From Schistocerca nitens (taxonomy: Eukaryota; Arthropoda; Insecta; Orthoptera; Acrididae), in contig NC_064619.1 of assembly GCF_023898315.1 (NCBI RefSeq), positions 505,582,594 through 505,646,593 of the forward strand: a stretch of 64,000 bases of DNA, read 5' to 3'. Both the position numbers and the translations under genes were made by a program. Under the pieces are notes generated by a model that was given only the letters and a program-made list of their open reading frames with translations, made no database searches and was not told the DNA's origin. This document shows positions 1-11,020 of the stretch, one piece after another (the stretch's first letter is position 1; each line of letters opens with the position of its first letter).

Positions 1-84
1 ATCTTATGTTGTGAAAAGTGTTCATTTTACGTTAAGCGTCACGCCATGATGTGAAGTGAACACGTTTCACCACAGAAATATTTG

Positions 85-775
85 AAGGTGGAGTGATTTC
101 TGGGGTTCTCCAAAGTAGTTTTATAGTCCCATTGCTGCTCCTTATCTATATAAACGATTTAGTTGACAATCTGAGCAGGCGTCATAGGTTGTTTGCTGAT
201 GACGCTGTCGTTTTTCATTTAGTCAAGTCATCAGAACATCAAAACACATTGCAAAACGATTTAGTAAAGATGTCTGTATGGTGCAAAAATTGTCAATTGA
301 CCCTATATAATGGAAAGTGTGAGGTGATCCACACAAGTGCTGAAAGGAAAACGTTAAACTTCGATTAAACAATAAACGAGTCAGATCTAAATGCCGTAAA
401 TTAAACTAAATACCGAGGAATTACTATTACGAACAACTTAAATTCGAAGGAACACACAGAATTCGAGTGGATATCATAAAAAAAGGCGTTTCTCATTGCA
501 ACGGGATCTTCTCACGAAATTTCGATGACCAGCCACGTCTTCCGAATGCGAAACTACTCTTGTTGACGCCGACTTATATAGAGAGAAACGACAATCATAA
601 TAAAATAACGCAAATCAGGGCTCGCACGGAAAGATACAGGTGTTCCTTTTTTCCACGAGCTGTAAGAAACTGGAATCAGAGAGAATTATTGCGAAGATGG
701 TTCGGCGAACCCTCTGCCAGGCACTTAAATGTGATTTGCACAATATTGATGTACATATTGATGTACATGTAGGTG
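85..775 (+). mobile_element. CR1/Jockey-like LINE, 3' fragment (reverse transcriptase pieces)
   Basis: A frame at about 93-365 encodes a reverse-transcriptase palm: a GV.QSS...PLLLLIYINDL block followed by RLFADDAVVFH, the FADD catalytic box, then WCKNCQLTLYNGKCEVIH. A second frame at about 467-770 ends in RCSFFPRAVRNWNQ, the usual C-terminal motif of CR1/Jockey-type non-LTR reverse transcriptases. The linking region and everything 5' of the palm are missing, so this is a 5'-truncated, internally deleted copy. Its 3' end is near the repeated TGTACAT motifs at 748-770. The clade call is from motif style only. Confidence 0.75.
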
Positions 776-1123
776 TAGCAGGTATGTAAAGGTACAATTT
801 CGCTTCCGGCTTTGGTAATGCCAAACTAAAAGTTTTTCTCAATTATTACGTCCTAAGTTACGTTGTGAGACAACATTCCATGCATATGCAGTTTATTACC
901 GTTATAAAGATGACAGAAAAGTCGATTAAATCCAGTTGCCTTGAATTAAGAAATATATTACGCGATCTAGGCAGTTGAATGTTTCTTAGTACGTAAAACA
1001 TATCGCTCCTTTAGTACTATCACAGTGAGAAAATTCAATGTTGTTAAGCAAGCTGTTGAAATTAAATTTGCAAGTAAACTGATAAATAGAGATGGTGGTG
1101 GTGTTTATTTTTTGCATTAAATC

Positions 1124-1126
<3 letters not shown>

Positions 1127-1195
<69 letters not shown>
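1127..1195. repeat. (CA)n microsatellite
   Basis: Uninterrupted CA dinucleotides except for one CC slip. Nearby translated frames in this stretch are artefacts of the repeat. Confidence 0.98.
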
Positions 1196-1196
<1 letters not shown>

Positions 1197-1319
1197 TGTC
1201 AAAAAAAAGGAAAAAAACCAGAGGGACAGAATTTATGTTACCTCACTCGTTGATTATTACATTCACTTTCGATTTCTCTGACGTCAGTCTTCTCTGGTTC
1301 GAAATGGCTCTAGTGTTTA

Positions 1320-1321
<2 letters not shown>

Positions 1322-1402
<81 letters not shown>
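1322..1402. repeat. Compound (TC)n-(TG)n microsatellite
   Basis: About 34 bases of TC, an 11-base linker, then about 35 bases of TG. Confidence 0.98.
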
Positions 1403-1404
<2 letters not shown>

Positions 1405-1599
1405 ATTTCTCTGAAAACCGAGGTTTGAAATTCGGAAGCGCAGAGCTTACTTGCTGCATTTTTGGTCTTAGAATGGCAGGTTGTGCCCTTGTCGAAATAT
1501 CGCGGGTTGTCAACGACGTCACCCGGCTGCATTCCCGTAAGTTATCTGAAAATGGTCATTTCTTTCACCTCCCTAAGTATTTTCCATCGCTGCTCGGGC

Positions 1600-2060
1600 A
1601 CTCCGCGTGGGCGTCAGCCGTCAGTTGCACGCTGTCAGCTCCACCCTGTGACGTTGCAGAGCCCCGGGAGTGTTGCCAGCAGTCCGGGAGACCGCGCAGT
1701 GAAGCCAGGCGGCGGTTGCGCCGCAGGCGGGGGCTTATGGCGGCCGGCCGCCTGACCCAGAAGCCGCGCTTTATGGCGTCCACGGGGTGGCGGGCAGCGA
1801 ACCGCGGTCCCCGGCCAGCCGGGCTAATGGCGAGCGCCGCCAGGTGTGAAATGTCCCGTCACGCCTGGCGGCTCGCGCGCCCGGCCGCGCCCTCGGCGAG
1901 AGGAATAAAAAGATGTGAGGCATGGAAGCGGGGGAGGATACTAGTAGGCCCCGGCCGAGCGCGACCGCGGCCGCGAATTGCCGGCCATTAGCGCGCGGTT
2001 TCTTGTGCGGCTCTCCGCGCTGGCACCTTATTACCGGCAAATTGTTGGTATTACGTACTT
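1600..2060. other. GC/CpG-rich island 1, possible regulatory element
   Basis: A block of very high G+C and many CpGs sits in AT-rich surroundings. Embedded A/T cores include GGGCTAATGGCG, GCTTTATGGCG, GAATAAAAAGATG and GGCCATTAGCGCG, which look like homeodomain-type sites (TAAT, TTTATGG). Frames cross it on both strands, as expected for GC-rich DNA where stops are rare, and none resembles a known protein. I infer a conserved non-coding or promoter-like element; a coding first exon is not excluded. Confidence 0.4.
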
Positions 2061-2208
2061 AGCGCTACGTTGCCTGTTTCCTTATCTCGGAACCGCTGCG
2101 TACCTGAGAGCCGAGGCTTGCGGCTTTACAATTTGTTTCCGGCGAAGGCCGTGCCCCATCCAAATTACACTGGCGCGGAGTCCTATCTGCTACACGAGCA
2201 AGCGAGCG

Positions 2209-2211
<3 letters not shown>

Positions 2212-2265
<54 letters not shown>
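2212..2265. repeat. (CA)n microsatellite
   Basis: About 27 CA units ending just before GAGGCGCGCC. Confidence 0.98.
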
Positions 2266-2269
<4 letters not shown>

Positions 2270-2599
2270 CGCGCCGTCTAACACGCCCACAAAGCTACAC
2301 ATTTGGCCCTCACTAGTTTTTACCGCGGCTATTACGTGTGATATCACATGTGCGGCTATTAGTTAGTTCCCTAATGGAATACTCGTGCGGTGTGAGCTGA
2401 ATTTAAGAAGCGGTTGCCACGCAAGAAAATAAATTTGCTGAGCAACGAGGTACCAGGAATGACGTTAGCTCCGGAACGCTTCCTTGCATTACAAGCAGCC
2501 ATTTTCATGCCCTTTGACTAAGCGGACCAAGAACGGATACATTTCAGCTCTACCTCTTTCGACGCTGCATGGACTTCAGGCAATAGGTCTGTAACATGG

Positions 2600-3304
2600 T
2601 GAAACGTCCCCTTAGAAAAATTAATGACTTACTGTGCTGATAAACCTCTACGTTATTTGATTTTCAAACAGCTGAGCAGAACTGAACGTACTCAGACATT
2701 ACTCTCTGTACTTATTCTGATCAACACTAAACTGACACACAATATTTTATACCACAACGCAATCTGACTTCAAAAATCCCTACAAAAGAATACCCCTGAC
2801 TAAGAATAACCTATAACTTTCACGAATCACTTACCTCACAAAAATCTTCGTTACTCGAACTACTGCAATACAATGAGCGCCAATACTGCCAGCCAAATAA
2901 AAGATTCTAACTACTGGAGGCATTAACAACTGATAGGCGTAGTTAGCAAATAAAAGATTTTGCTAGAGAACAAACAATGTATTTACCTTAATAATGTGCA
3001 AAAGTCATATATATATAATCAGTTCATGATATCCAAAATTACAAATTTACTCTTTCTGACGGACACACGTCCAGATCGTCCGCTCTCAAAATTCTGCCAT
3101 CTCTCTCCCCACATCCACCACTGCTGGCGGCTCACCTCCAACTGCGCAACGCTACGCGCTGTTCACATCCAACTGCCCAACACTACAATAGTAAATATTT
3201 CAACAATGCAAACCAGCCACAGACTTAACACAGCACAGTCAGTGATTTTCATATAGAGCGGTACATGGTGTTACCATCATAAAAACCTAAACAGCCTACT
3301 TTCA
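2600..3304 (-). mobile_element. Solo LTR of a TG...CA LTR retrotransposon (fossil)
   Basis: A 705-bp unit begins TGAAACGTCC and ends CCTACTTTCA. It is flanked by a perfect 4-bp target duplication, ATGG, at 2596-2599 and 3305-3308. It matches the terminal repeat of the 21984-26244 element and the solo copy at 39767-40517. Strand is assigned from the purine tract in the large copy. A lone LTR of this kind usually arises by recombination between the two LTRs of a full element. Divergence from the other copies suggests it is not very recent. Confidence 0.8.
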
Positions 3305-3469
3305 ATGGCAGTAGCTGTGCCTCATGAGCTTTACGTAATCCAGGACAGAAAGGAGGTCAGCATCGGCAGTAATATCATCTGTCTTTTAGAATGCAGATCC
3401 CGATTTCAGCTAACAGTACAGCTGTCGTCAGTCCCTTGCAAGTAGTCACATGGACTTAACTGTAACAAC

Positions 3470-3700
3470 ACTATCCCATTCACATCAAACGTATTCTCAA
3501 TTGCGAATAAGGACCACCATCAGCTGTAGAATGGAATGACAACAATAAAAATGTGTGCCAGCCCGGTACTCGAACCCGGGTTTCCCGCTTATAGCGAGCG
3601 GTCGCCTTACCATTTTTTTAAATCTAATTTTGTTCGTTGCATTTGTTCGACGCGGACGTCCCATGACTCCCGTCGAAGTTCTTTGTTGATCCCTTCGCTC

Positions 3701-3753
<53 letters not shown>

Positions 3754-3965
3754 ACAGAGGGCAGCTAATCCTCTGACCGAACACGCTGAGCTACTGCGCC
3801 GGTTATTTGGCTATCCGTGCACGACTCATAGCCAGACAAACTTCCATACGTCATCAACCACGCGTCTACGACCTGCACTCGTACATCCATTATGTACATT
3901 CCCGTACGAGTCAGACGTTGCACTTCAAAGTCGCTTCCCCTGTATCGGCAGAGAAATACAATATT
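3470..3965 (-). repeat. tRNA-like composite repeat, family C
   Basis: On the minus strand it carries a tRNA-like B box (GGTTCGAGTACC, around 3558-3570), a second tRNA-like block containing TAGCTCAGCGTG (around 3785-3797), and a tail resembling ATTCGCAATTGAGAATACG (around 3500). The same order of blocks occurs at 21500-21893 and twice between 26571 and 27530. It is probably a Pol III-type SINE or a dimer of two tRNA-like units. An internal poly-T run interrupts this copy. Confidence 0.5.
3703..3750. repeat. poly-T run (48 bp)
   Basis: A homopolymer inside the composite repeat (poly-A on the repeat's own strand), at a position where other copies have a short AATAAAA-like stretch. Confidence 0.97.
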
Positions 3966-4091
3966 ACAGTGCCGGTGTTATTCTGATTAGGATGCAAGAT
4001 TCCTTTGGACATGGATGCAACTGCACAGTTGTCCTTAGTCTCTGGTATGATGTACACGTAGATTATGCCAATATTTTATCCTGTGACTATT

Positions 4092-4335
4092 TTGTTGTTG
4101 TGGTTGGTTGGTTTGGGGAAGGAGACCAGACAGCGTGGTCATCGGTCTCATCGGATTAGGGAAGGATTGGGAAGGAAGGCGGCCGTGCCCTTTCAGAGGA
4201 ACCATCCCGGCATTTGCCTGGAGTGATTTAGGGAAATCACGGAAAACCTACATCAGGATGGCCGGACGCGGGATTGAACCGTCGTCCTCCCGAATGCGAG
4301 TCCAGTGTCTAACCACTGCGCCACCCCGCTCGGTG
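4092..4335 (-). mobile_element. tRNA-derived SINE, family B
   Basis: The minus strand starts with a tRNA-like head, GTGGCGCAGTGGTTAGACAC (A box) and GACGGTTCAATCCCG (B box). It continues into a body with CCGTGATTTCCCTAAATC and ends in CCAACCAACC. I recognise this as a common orthopteran SINE. Its head abuts the 3' end of the RTE LINE at 4336. Confidence 0.8.
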
Positions 4336-4985
4336 TTGTTGTGGTCTTCAGTCCTGAGACTGGTTTGATGCAGCTCTCCATGCTACTCTATCCTGTGCAA
4401 GCTCCTTGATCTCCCGGTATTTACAACAACCTACGTCCTTCTGAATCTGCTTAGTGTATTCATCTCTTGGTCTCTCTCTACGATTTTTACCCTCCACGCT
4501 GCCCTCCGATGCTAAATTTGTGATCCCTTGATGTCTGAGAACATGTCCTACCAACCGGTCCCTTCTTCTTGTCATGTTGTGCCACAAACTCCTCTTCGCC
4601 CCAGTTCTATTCAATACCTCCTCATTAGTTATGTGATCTACCCATCTAATCTTCAGCATTCTTCTGTAGCACCACATTTCGAAAGCTTCTATTGTCTTCT
4701 TGCCCAAACTATTCATCGTCCATGTTTCACTTCCATACGTGGCTACATTCCATGCAAATACTTTCAGAAACGACTTCCTGACACTTAAATCTATACTCGA
4801 CGTTAACAAATTTCTCTTCTTCAGAAACGCTTTCCTTGCCATTGCCAGTGTACGTTTGCTTGCTCAATATACAGTTTGAATAACATCGGGGAGGGGCTAC
4901 AACCCTGTCTCACTCCCTTCCCAACCGCTGCTTCCCTTTCATGCCCCTCGACTCTTATAACTGCCATCTGACTAATGTTACCGTT
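4336..4985 (-). mobile_element. RTE-type LINE, 3' end (reverse transcriptase C-terminus)
   Basis: A minus-strand frame at 4348-4842 encodes the RTE C-terminal domain: YGSETWTMNSLGKKTIEAFE, WCYRRMLKIRWVDH, NEEVLNR, RRDRLVGHVLRHQG, and the terminal ELAQDRVAWRAASNQSQD. The 3' end is the usual short ACAACAACA tail. At 4855-4985 the sequence jumps back to the palm-proximal motif (RQGC..SPTLF region), so the segment carrying the FADD box is absent. Sister copies are at 8035-8335 and 62130-64000. Confidence 0.85.
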
Positions 4986-5438
4986 CTACGTTGACAGGAG
5001 ATTCTACCTGTGGCCGTTTATTAGTGAGCATTCATTCAGAAATACGCTAAATGTAATCCGGCTGCTATCTACAGCCGTGGCTTGGGACAGTTCGGCCACA
5101 TCTAATCTAATGTACCATTATGTGACGTAACAAGGCCCGCTCCTTCTGAAGAAAGATATTTTTAGAAGTATAGAAACCTACGTCAAGGGCAAATAAACCT
5201 TGGTTTGGAACTGGCTGGCTGATTTTTCAACCTCTTTCGTCTGAAACAGTTACTCGATCCCCGGCGGACACGGCTAGTGGCACCAGTGTCTCGTGCTGTG
5301 ACGTATGCACCACGGCCTGTCTTTCGCGCGGGCCGCAAGCGAGTACCAGTGACGTCACAGTCGGGCGAACGAGCAACCCACTGGCAGTCATACCATTTGA
5401 CAATAAAAATAGAATGCGTGACAGATAGCTGGTGAAAT
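4986..5438. other. No recognisable feature
   Basis: Unique-looking sequence with a moderately CpG-rich patch around 5290-5400. I see no gene, RNA or clear repeat. Confidence 0.5.
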
Positions 5439-5657
5439 TTTAAGCACTAGGTTCAAATGGCTCTGAGCACTATGGGACTCAACTGCTGAGGTCATAAGTC
5501 CCCTAGAACTTAGAACTACTTAAACCTAACTAACCTAAGGACAACACACACATCCATGCCCGAGGCAGGATTCGAACCTGCGACCGTAGCGGTCGCGCGG
5601 TTCCAGACTGTAGCGCCAGAACCGCTCGGCCACCAGCGGCCGGCTTTAAGCACTAGG
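5439..5657 (-). mobile_element. SINE A (tRNA-derived), full length, with target duplications
   Basis: The body, 5452-5644, reads on the minus strand as a class-II-tRNA-like head (GGCCGAGCGGTT A box, GGTTCGAATCCTGCC B box), a middle with CCTTAGGTTAGTTAGG, and the tail GCTCAGAGCCATTTGAACC. Direct repeats TTTAAGCACTAGG at 5439-5451 and 5645-5657 are identical, as expected for LINE-driven insertion. This is the commonest element in the window. Confidence 0.93.
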
Positions 5658-7983
5658 AGCGGCTAGAAGACCGAGAGCTTTTTTGGTCAATGTTACCACT
5701 GCGAGGCTCTGCATTCACACGTCCTGTATTATATTTGTCGAGGATTATGGTGTTCGTTTATTGCAGTCTCAATGTCCGTCTGGACCAACAGTACAACTAT
5801 TCACACAATCAGACTCACTTGTGAATAGCCATCTTTAACTTTGTTTTAATCGCTTGCAACCTTAAAGCCATAGCACGGCCATTAATACTGTAAAAGACTG
5901 TGCATTAATTTAAAACTGCCGAACTGCCATTCATTTGCTGAGCTATAATTATTCTAACACGAATTTGTGTATGTATGTGTGTCCATTTTTGTTATGTTTC
6001 ATCTTGCTTTCCCCGATGCAGGTAAAGATGAAAATGTCCGAGCTATGGACATCTACCTTTACCTTTTGTTTTGTCATCAGTTACGTAAATTTCGATTTAG
6101 GCCACCAGCCAGTGGAATGTTTGGCCCCGCACGTTTGTAAAACCTGTGTGACCACGATTGGCGCTTACTCCGGCAGGCTGAAACCACTGTCACCTGATTT
6201 CCTCCCCCCCTCCCCCCCCCCCCTGCTACTAGCCAGTCGAACTGCTCTAAACAGGACAATGCGCTTAATTGAGTTGGGCGTTGTTTGAAAATCCCAATTA
6301 ACAATAACAATTGATGTATCGGAGGCAGCTTCCCGAGTGAATATCGGCTGATGATTGATACTCCTAAATGCGTTTTGTTGTTCATCTCTCTTCTTTTTTC
6401 TCCATGTACGTGTTACCACTGGGCTACCACTGATACGGCGGTAGACACCAGAGGACCGCGTTACGTCGGAAAAAAAAATCCAAAAAGGGAACGGGATTAC
6501 ATTAAATCGGAGTCAGCAGCGCTGTAGCGGAAACTGAGAGCAGCAGGTTGTTAATTATGTTTTTATCACACTTCTGAGCAGGTTTTAACGTTTTAATTTG
6601 TGCCGGACACGTCCTCATGTGGAAACATCAGTATACTGTTAAATAATATAGTAATCACCAGAGGCTATAAATCCGATAGTTCATTAAAATGCTGATTTAT
6701 CATGTCAGTATTATCGAGAGACAGCGAAACTTCTACTTCGTGGGTCCTTCTTCAAGAAACAAATTGGACCACTTGTAAAGTCTTCGAGGACAGTTGCCGC
6801 TTACATCCATCTCACTTACATACATCTGTACGGCCTTTCCAGTATCAGGAGCAAGGTGGTCCGCTGACAATCTGGTCTCCAATAATGCGATAGTATGTTT
6901 AAGTGATTAGACCTCTGTTTGCGGAGAGTCCTGTTCAAATACAGCGCAATTAATAGATCAATCTTTTCTTCTCTAAATTAAATGAATTGATGGTTAAGAC
7001 TGATTCTCCATATCGACAACTGCTCTTGCCACTTCAACTCTGAATTCCATCCGATTTTAACCCTTTCGATTCTCCTAGTATTACTTCTTCTTTTAGAGCG
7101 TGTAGTTTTTTAACTTCCCAATTCAAAAGCATTTTCATGTTCCACTGATAGTTGAATTAAGAAAATTTTCAAGCTTTCCACCGCGGCTTCTCTTTCATAA
7201 CTTACTGTACCTTGCACGATTGGCCAATTTCACCTTACAGGCTATTATTTTCAAGCGCATTAGGTGTCGATTTGTTATACAGTTATGTTGTTAATAAACG
7301 GCGATGTAGACGACCTGAAAGAGAGCACATAATGTACAAGCTGCAGAATTAAAATTAGATAGCGGAATACCTATTCATTCTCTTTAATTTCCTTCGAAAT
7401 GTGTCTTCTTCTCTTTATTGTTTGTTAATTTTTTCTATATTATCATTATTACGTCCTCTTTTTCAGACCTCTGTGCTTCTTATGAAACGAACAGTTTTAC
7501 TCAGTTTTTTCTCCAACTCTGCTGTCTGATTTGTAGTGCAGTCCTAAACACTTTATTGTGTAGGTCACAGTCATCTAGTAATGTGTTGTTCTTACAAGTT
7601 TCAGTAAATAATTTTTATTTCGCCATTATTATTTCATTGTTATAATATTAAACGCAGCAAATGAATTCGCTGTGGTAGATCTCGTATTTTATCACAAATC
7701 GGTTATTTTCTATGCGTCTAGGGCTGGAAGATGTATTGGTGGATAACTTGTGCTGATTCCAGTAAAGTGGCTCTTTGTTCTAGAAGGATGGATGTATCAT
7801 CAATTCCAGTGGTTGTCTAGTGGTCATTAACATCTTTTGGCACCCCCTCCCTTTCCCCCCAGAGTATCGAGAATGTCTTGAACCACTTTTACTGGTTTAC
7901 GCCAAAGTCACTGTAGTACGAAGTCACTGTAGGCGTCATACCTGACAAGTTATTCAAGTTGTTTCTCGTATGTTGTACCATTT
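5658..7983. other. No gene seen; contains a poly-C tract
   Basis: AT-rich DNA with short frames only, none resembling a known family. A C-rich tract lies at about 6205-6225. Confidence 0.5.
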
Positions 7984-8001
7984 CATTATTGTTATTATTA
8001 C

Positions 8002-8034
<33 letters not shown>
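7984..8034. repeat. (ATT)n microsatellite at RTE tail
   Basis: ATT trinucleotide repeats sit directly beside the (GTT)n tail of the adjacent minus-strand RTE fragment and may have grown from it. Confidence 0.93.
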
Positions 8035-8035
<1 letters not shown>

Positions 8036-8335
8036 GCTATTGTTGTTGTTGTGGTCTTCAGTCCAGAGACTGGTTTGATGCAGCTCTCCATGCTACTCTA
8101 TCCTGTGCAAGTTTCTTCATCTCCCAGTACCTACTGCAAACTTACATCCTTCTGAATCTGTTTAGTGTATTCATCTCTTGGTTTCCCTCTACGATTTTTA
8201 CCCTCCATGCTGTCCTCCAATACTAAATTGGTGATCCCTTGATGCCTCAGAATATGCCCTACCAACCAATCCCTTCTTCTAGTCAAGTTGTGCCACTAAT
8301 TTCTCTTCTCTCCAATTCTATTCAGTACCTCTTAT
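8035..8335 (-). mobile_element. RTE-type LINE, short 3' fragment
   Basis: The minus strand matches the last 300 bp of the copies at 4336 and 62130 (same CATCAAACCAGTCTC 3' region and the GRP/RDE coding tail). It is truncated at its 5' side near 8335. Confidence 0.85.
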
Positions 8336-9284
8336 TACTATTAAACTTCCCTTCAAAATTCTCAGTATCATTTGCAGAATGGGAAACTAGCTAAAATACT
8401 GCACTTCCCTAGGCAGCAATAAGGCATCAAGAAGTGAGTCCTAACATCAAGGCGAGTCGGAACATCGTTGTCATTACTCAAACATTTTATTTTATTTGTT
8501 TTAATTTCTTCCAAAAGCGTTATTCCACCACCGCTGGCTGTGTTCAAGCTAATGTTATCGAAGGAAAATAAGACTTTGCAGCAAGCTGCAAAATAAGAGA
8601 CATGTGGCAGACATACAGTGAGCGAAATATGCCGAGATGATACGCCTGATCATATGAAACAAAACTAAAATCGATACCTAATAATTCATTCCCATATCTT
8701 AAATGATGTCTCCAAACTGCGATAACTAGAAAGAAAAAAAGGAATTTTACATCTTGAAAATATGGGTGAAAAGGAGAATCATAGAAACTACGGAAGATAG
8801 ACGAGAATGGAAAAAGAAAATGTCCAAAGCTATATATAGTATGGTCTATGCTCAATCGATAAGTGGAAACAAGGATTCCCCCACCCCGTACAGGGTGACT
8901 CAGCTCTCCCTAGCAATGGGTTTTATGCAACCCATAACACCTTCAGAAACCATATGTAAGGTTTTCATATTCTCTCGCTCCTATTCACAAAGTATTAGCA
9001 CCACAGAAAAAAATGAACAGGACCGTTTTGTCTGAAATTTAACATAGTTAAAGCTAAAACTTATACTAATACAAAATTTAACTACATTAATTTTGCTACA
9101 AAAAAGTCCTATTCATTTTTCTCTACGACTAAGTTCACGTGTAGTGAGGAGGAAAATACGAAAATCTTTTACATGGTATCTGAAGGAGTTGTAGCCTGCT
9201 TAAAACCAATATCTGTCGGGGCAGATGTATCTCTCTGTTTCCGCCCTTTAATCGAAGATAGGTGCATTAAAAATTTGTGAAATT
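8336..9284. other. Mostly unrecognised; small inverted repeat
   Basis: No gene. A TACAGGGTGACTCAG motif at about 8888-8902 resembles the start of many insect transposon ends. Arms at about 9002-9023 (AAAAATGAACAGGAC) and 9107-9127 (GTCCTATTCATTTTT) are inverted repeats about 80 bp apart, suggesting a small non-autonomous element. Confidence 0.3.
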
Positions 9285-9490
9285 GTAGCGGCAGTCGCAA
9301 GCGGGGTGGCGCTCAGGCCAATTGAGAAGCTACTTGACAGACAAGTAGCGGAACCGGAAACGAAAACTGACAACGGCCGATGGAGCGGTGTGCTGACCAC
9401 ATGTCCCTCTGTATCCGCACCCGATGACGCCTAAGGCCTCAGGACGACACGGTAGCCCGTTGGTACCGATAGGCCTTCAAGGCCTTTGAC
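9285..9490 (+). mobile_element. 5S-derived SINE family, body fragment lacking the 5S head
   Basis: The sequence from GCAAGCGGGGTGGCGCTC to about 9490 aligns with the body of the 5S SINE at 17855-18193 (gagaagctacttgac, gagcggtgtgctgaccac, tatccgcaccc, gacacggtagcc blocks). The 5S-like part is missing, so this is a 5'-truncated copy. Confidence 0.7.
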
Positions 9491-9603
9491 ACACTTTTTG
9501 TTTTTTTATTTGTTTGTTCTAGCTGTAGTCATAATGTTTTCACTGGCAACTCGAGAAATTAAAGCTATGTAATTACTTTTTATGTAAGTCTGCAGGCTTT
9601 CGT

Positions 9604-10012
9604 GGCCGTTGTCGAATGGTTCAATGGCTCTGAGCACTATGGGACTTAACTTCTGAGGTCATCAGTCCCCTAGACTTACAACTACTTAAACGTAAGGACA
9701 TGACACACATCCATGCCCGAGTCACTATTCGAACCTGCGACCGTAGCAGCAGCGTGGTTTCGGACTGAGGCGCCAAGAACCGTTCGGCCACAGCGGGCAG
9801 CGAACGAGTTACAGTATGATACGGAGGTGAAATATGAACTGTGAGGAACTAACATGCCTAAAGCACCATGCATTACTTAAACCTAACTAACCTAAGGACA
9901 TCACACACATCCATGCCGGAGGCAGGATTCGAACCTGCGACCGTAGCGGTCGCGTGGTTCCAGACTGTAGCGCCTAGAACCGCTCGGCCACACCGGCCAG
10001 AGGCCGTTGTCG
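9604..10012 (-). mobile_element. Two SINE A copies sharing one target duplication
   Basis: Perfect 11-bp direct repeats GGCCGTTGTCG (9604-9614 and 10002-10012) enclose a minus-strand SINE A (about 9615-9800), a 65-bp unrelated spacer, and a second minus-strand SINE A whose 3' tail is missing (about 9875-10001). The simplest reading is a SINE that gained a second insertion or rearranged after landing. Confidence 0.8.
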
Positions 10013-10135
10013 CTAAAATGTTCTAGCACTAGTGGACACCGAAGCATCCTGAAGAAGATCCCAGCAGAGGGGTCGAAACGTCGATTATTTTAGAAGGAAA
10101 TATGAAGCGTTCGATCAACCCAGATTATTTTATCT
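10013..10135 (+). repeat. Penelope-like-style repeat fragment with hammerhead-like core
   Basis: The SINE pair interrupts a repeat whose right part contains CTGAAGA (10049-10055), a possible stem GATCCC/GGGGTC (10057-10062 with 10069-10074), then GAAAC (10075-10079). This resembles the conserved core of hammerhead ribozymes known from Penelope-like elements. One extra base sits between the core and the stem, and a cleavage site is not evident. Low-confidence assignment. Confidence 0.25.
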
Positions 10136-10639
10136 TTAATTACTTTTTGCTTGTTCGTTTCCAGGTACACGTCTGTAGTCCTGGCATACACAGTCCGGTA
10201 GCATGCCGCCAGAGGAAATACGCAGCCGATCTTCACTTTTCCATGGATTGCACCATTTTCTTAAGGCCTGCTGGCGGCGTTATACGGTGTCGTGGGACGG
10301 AGGGACGGAGGTTTTATTGTTTTCCGGAACTGCAGACATGCACTTGCAAATAAATAAGAATGAAATAAATTACCTTGTCATTTCGAGATGATAATTAAAT
10401 CTTTATGACAAGATAATGCGCGTTTTAGTGTACTAAAAGTAGATCGATTTCTGATAGTTGTTTGAATGCTTCCCGGAATAACGAATAACCTTGTGCAGTT
10501 TCTTGAGGGCTCCCATAAATGAGGTGAAGAGGGTTGAAAAAATCGAAATGCGCAGGTGATAAGAACCAGGCCGACCCACCTCACGCTGAGAGCAAGTTGG
10601 AAGATTAGAACTGAGGTGAAAGCAGTGCCTGCGAATGTG

Positions 10640-11020
10640 GCTGATCAGAGGCAAGGCACTCAGCGGGCCGGCGTAGTGCTCGATGGCGAGTTGGCGCATC
10701 AGTGGCGGCGCGGGCAAGTCGGCCGCCCTTTAACTACTTGCTGCGGAGTGGCTGCAGGTTCTCTACGGCTGAATAGCGATGATCCTGAAAGGACGGCGGC
10801 CGCGCGGTATCGGGCGCTCCTTTCGCCGGCGCGGGGGCGGCCCTAAGGGCGGAAGTCGGCGGCCGCAGAATGCGCTGCCCCCGGCGCCGGAGCAGTCAGC
10901 GGGGCGGCCTCAAAGGGCGCGCTCGAGGCGAGAGCCGCCGCCTCCAGCCTGGCGAAAGTAGGCGCCGGTGAAGCGCCGGCTGCGCGCCAGACGCCAAAGC
11001 GGGCACCAGCAGATTACACC
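10640..11020. other. GC/CpG-rich island 2
   Basis: Dense CpG from about 10650 to 11010, then A/T cores ACAAAATTAACACG and CTCATTAATGATCAAG just downstream (about 11027-11145). No reading frame with recognisable protein. Similar in make-up to the islands at 1.8, 31.7, 34.1, 41, 52.7 and 60.7 kb. Confidence 0.4.

Noticed and set aside
986-1532. Frames of up to about 70 codons rich in Cys-Val, Thr-His or Arg-Glu
   Set aside because: They are translations of (CA)n, (TG)n and (TC)n microsatellites, not genes.
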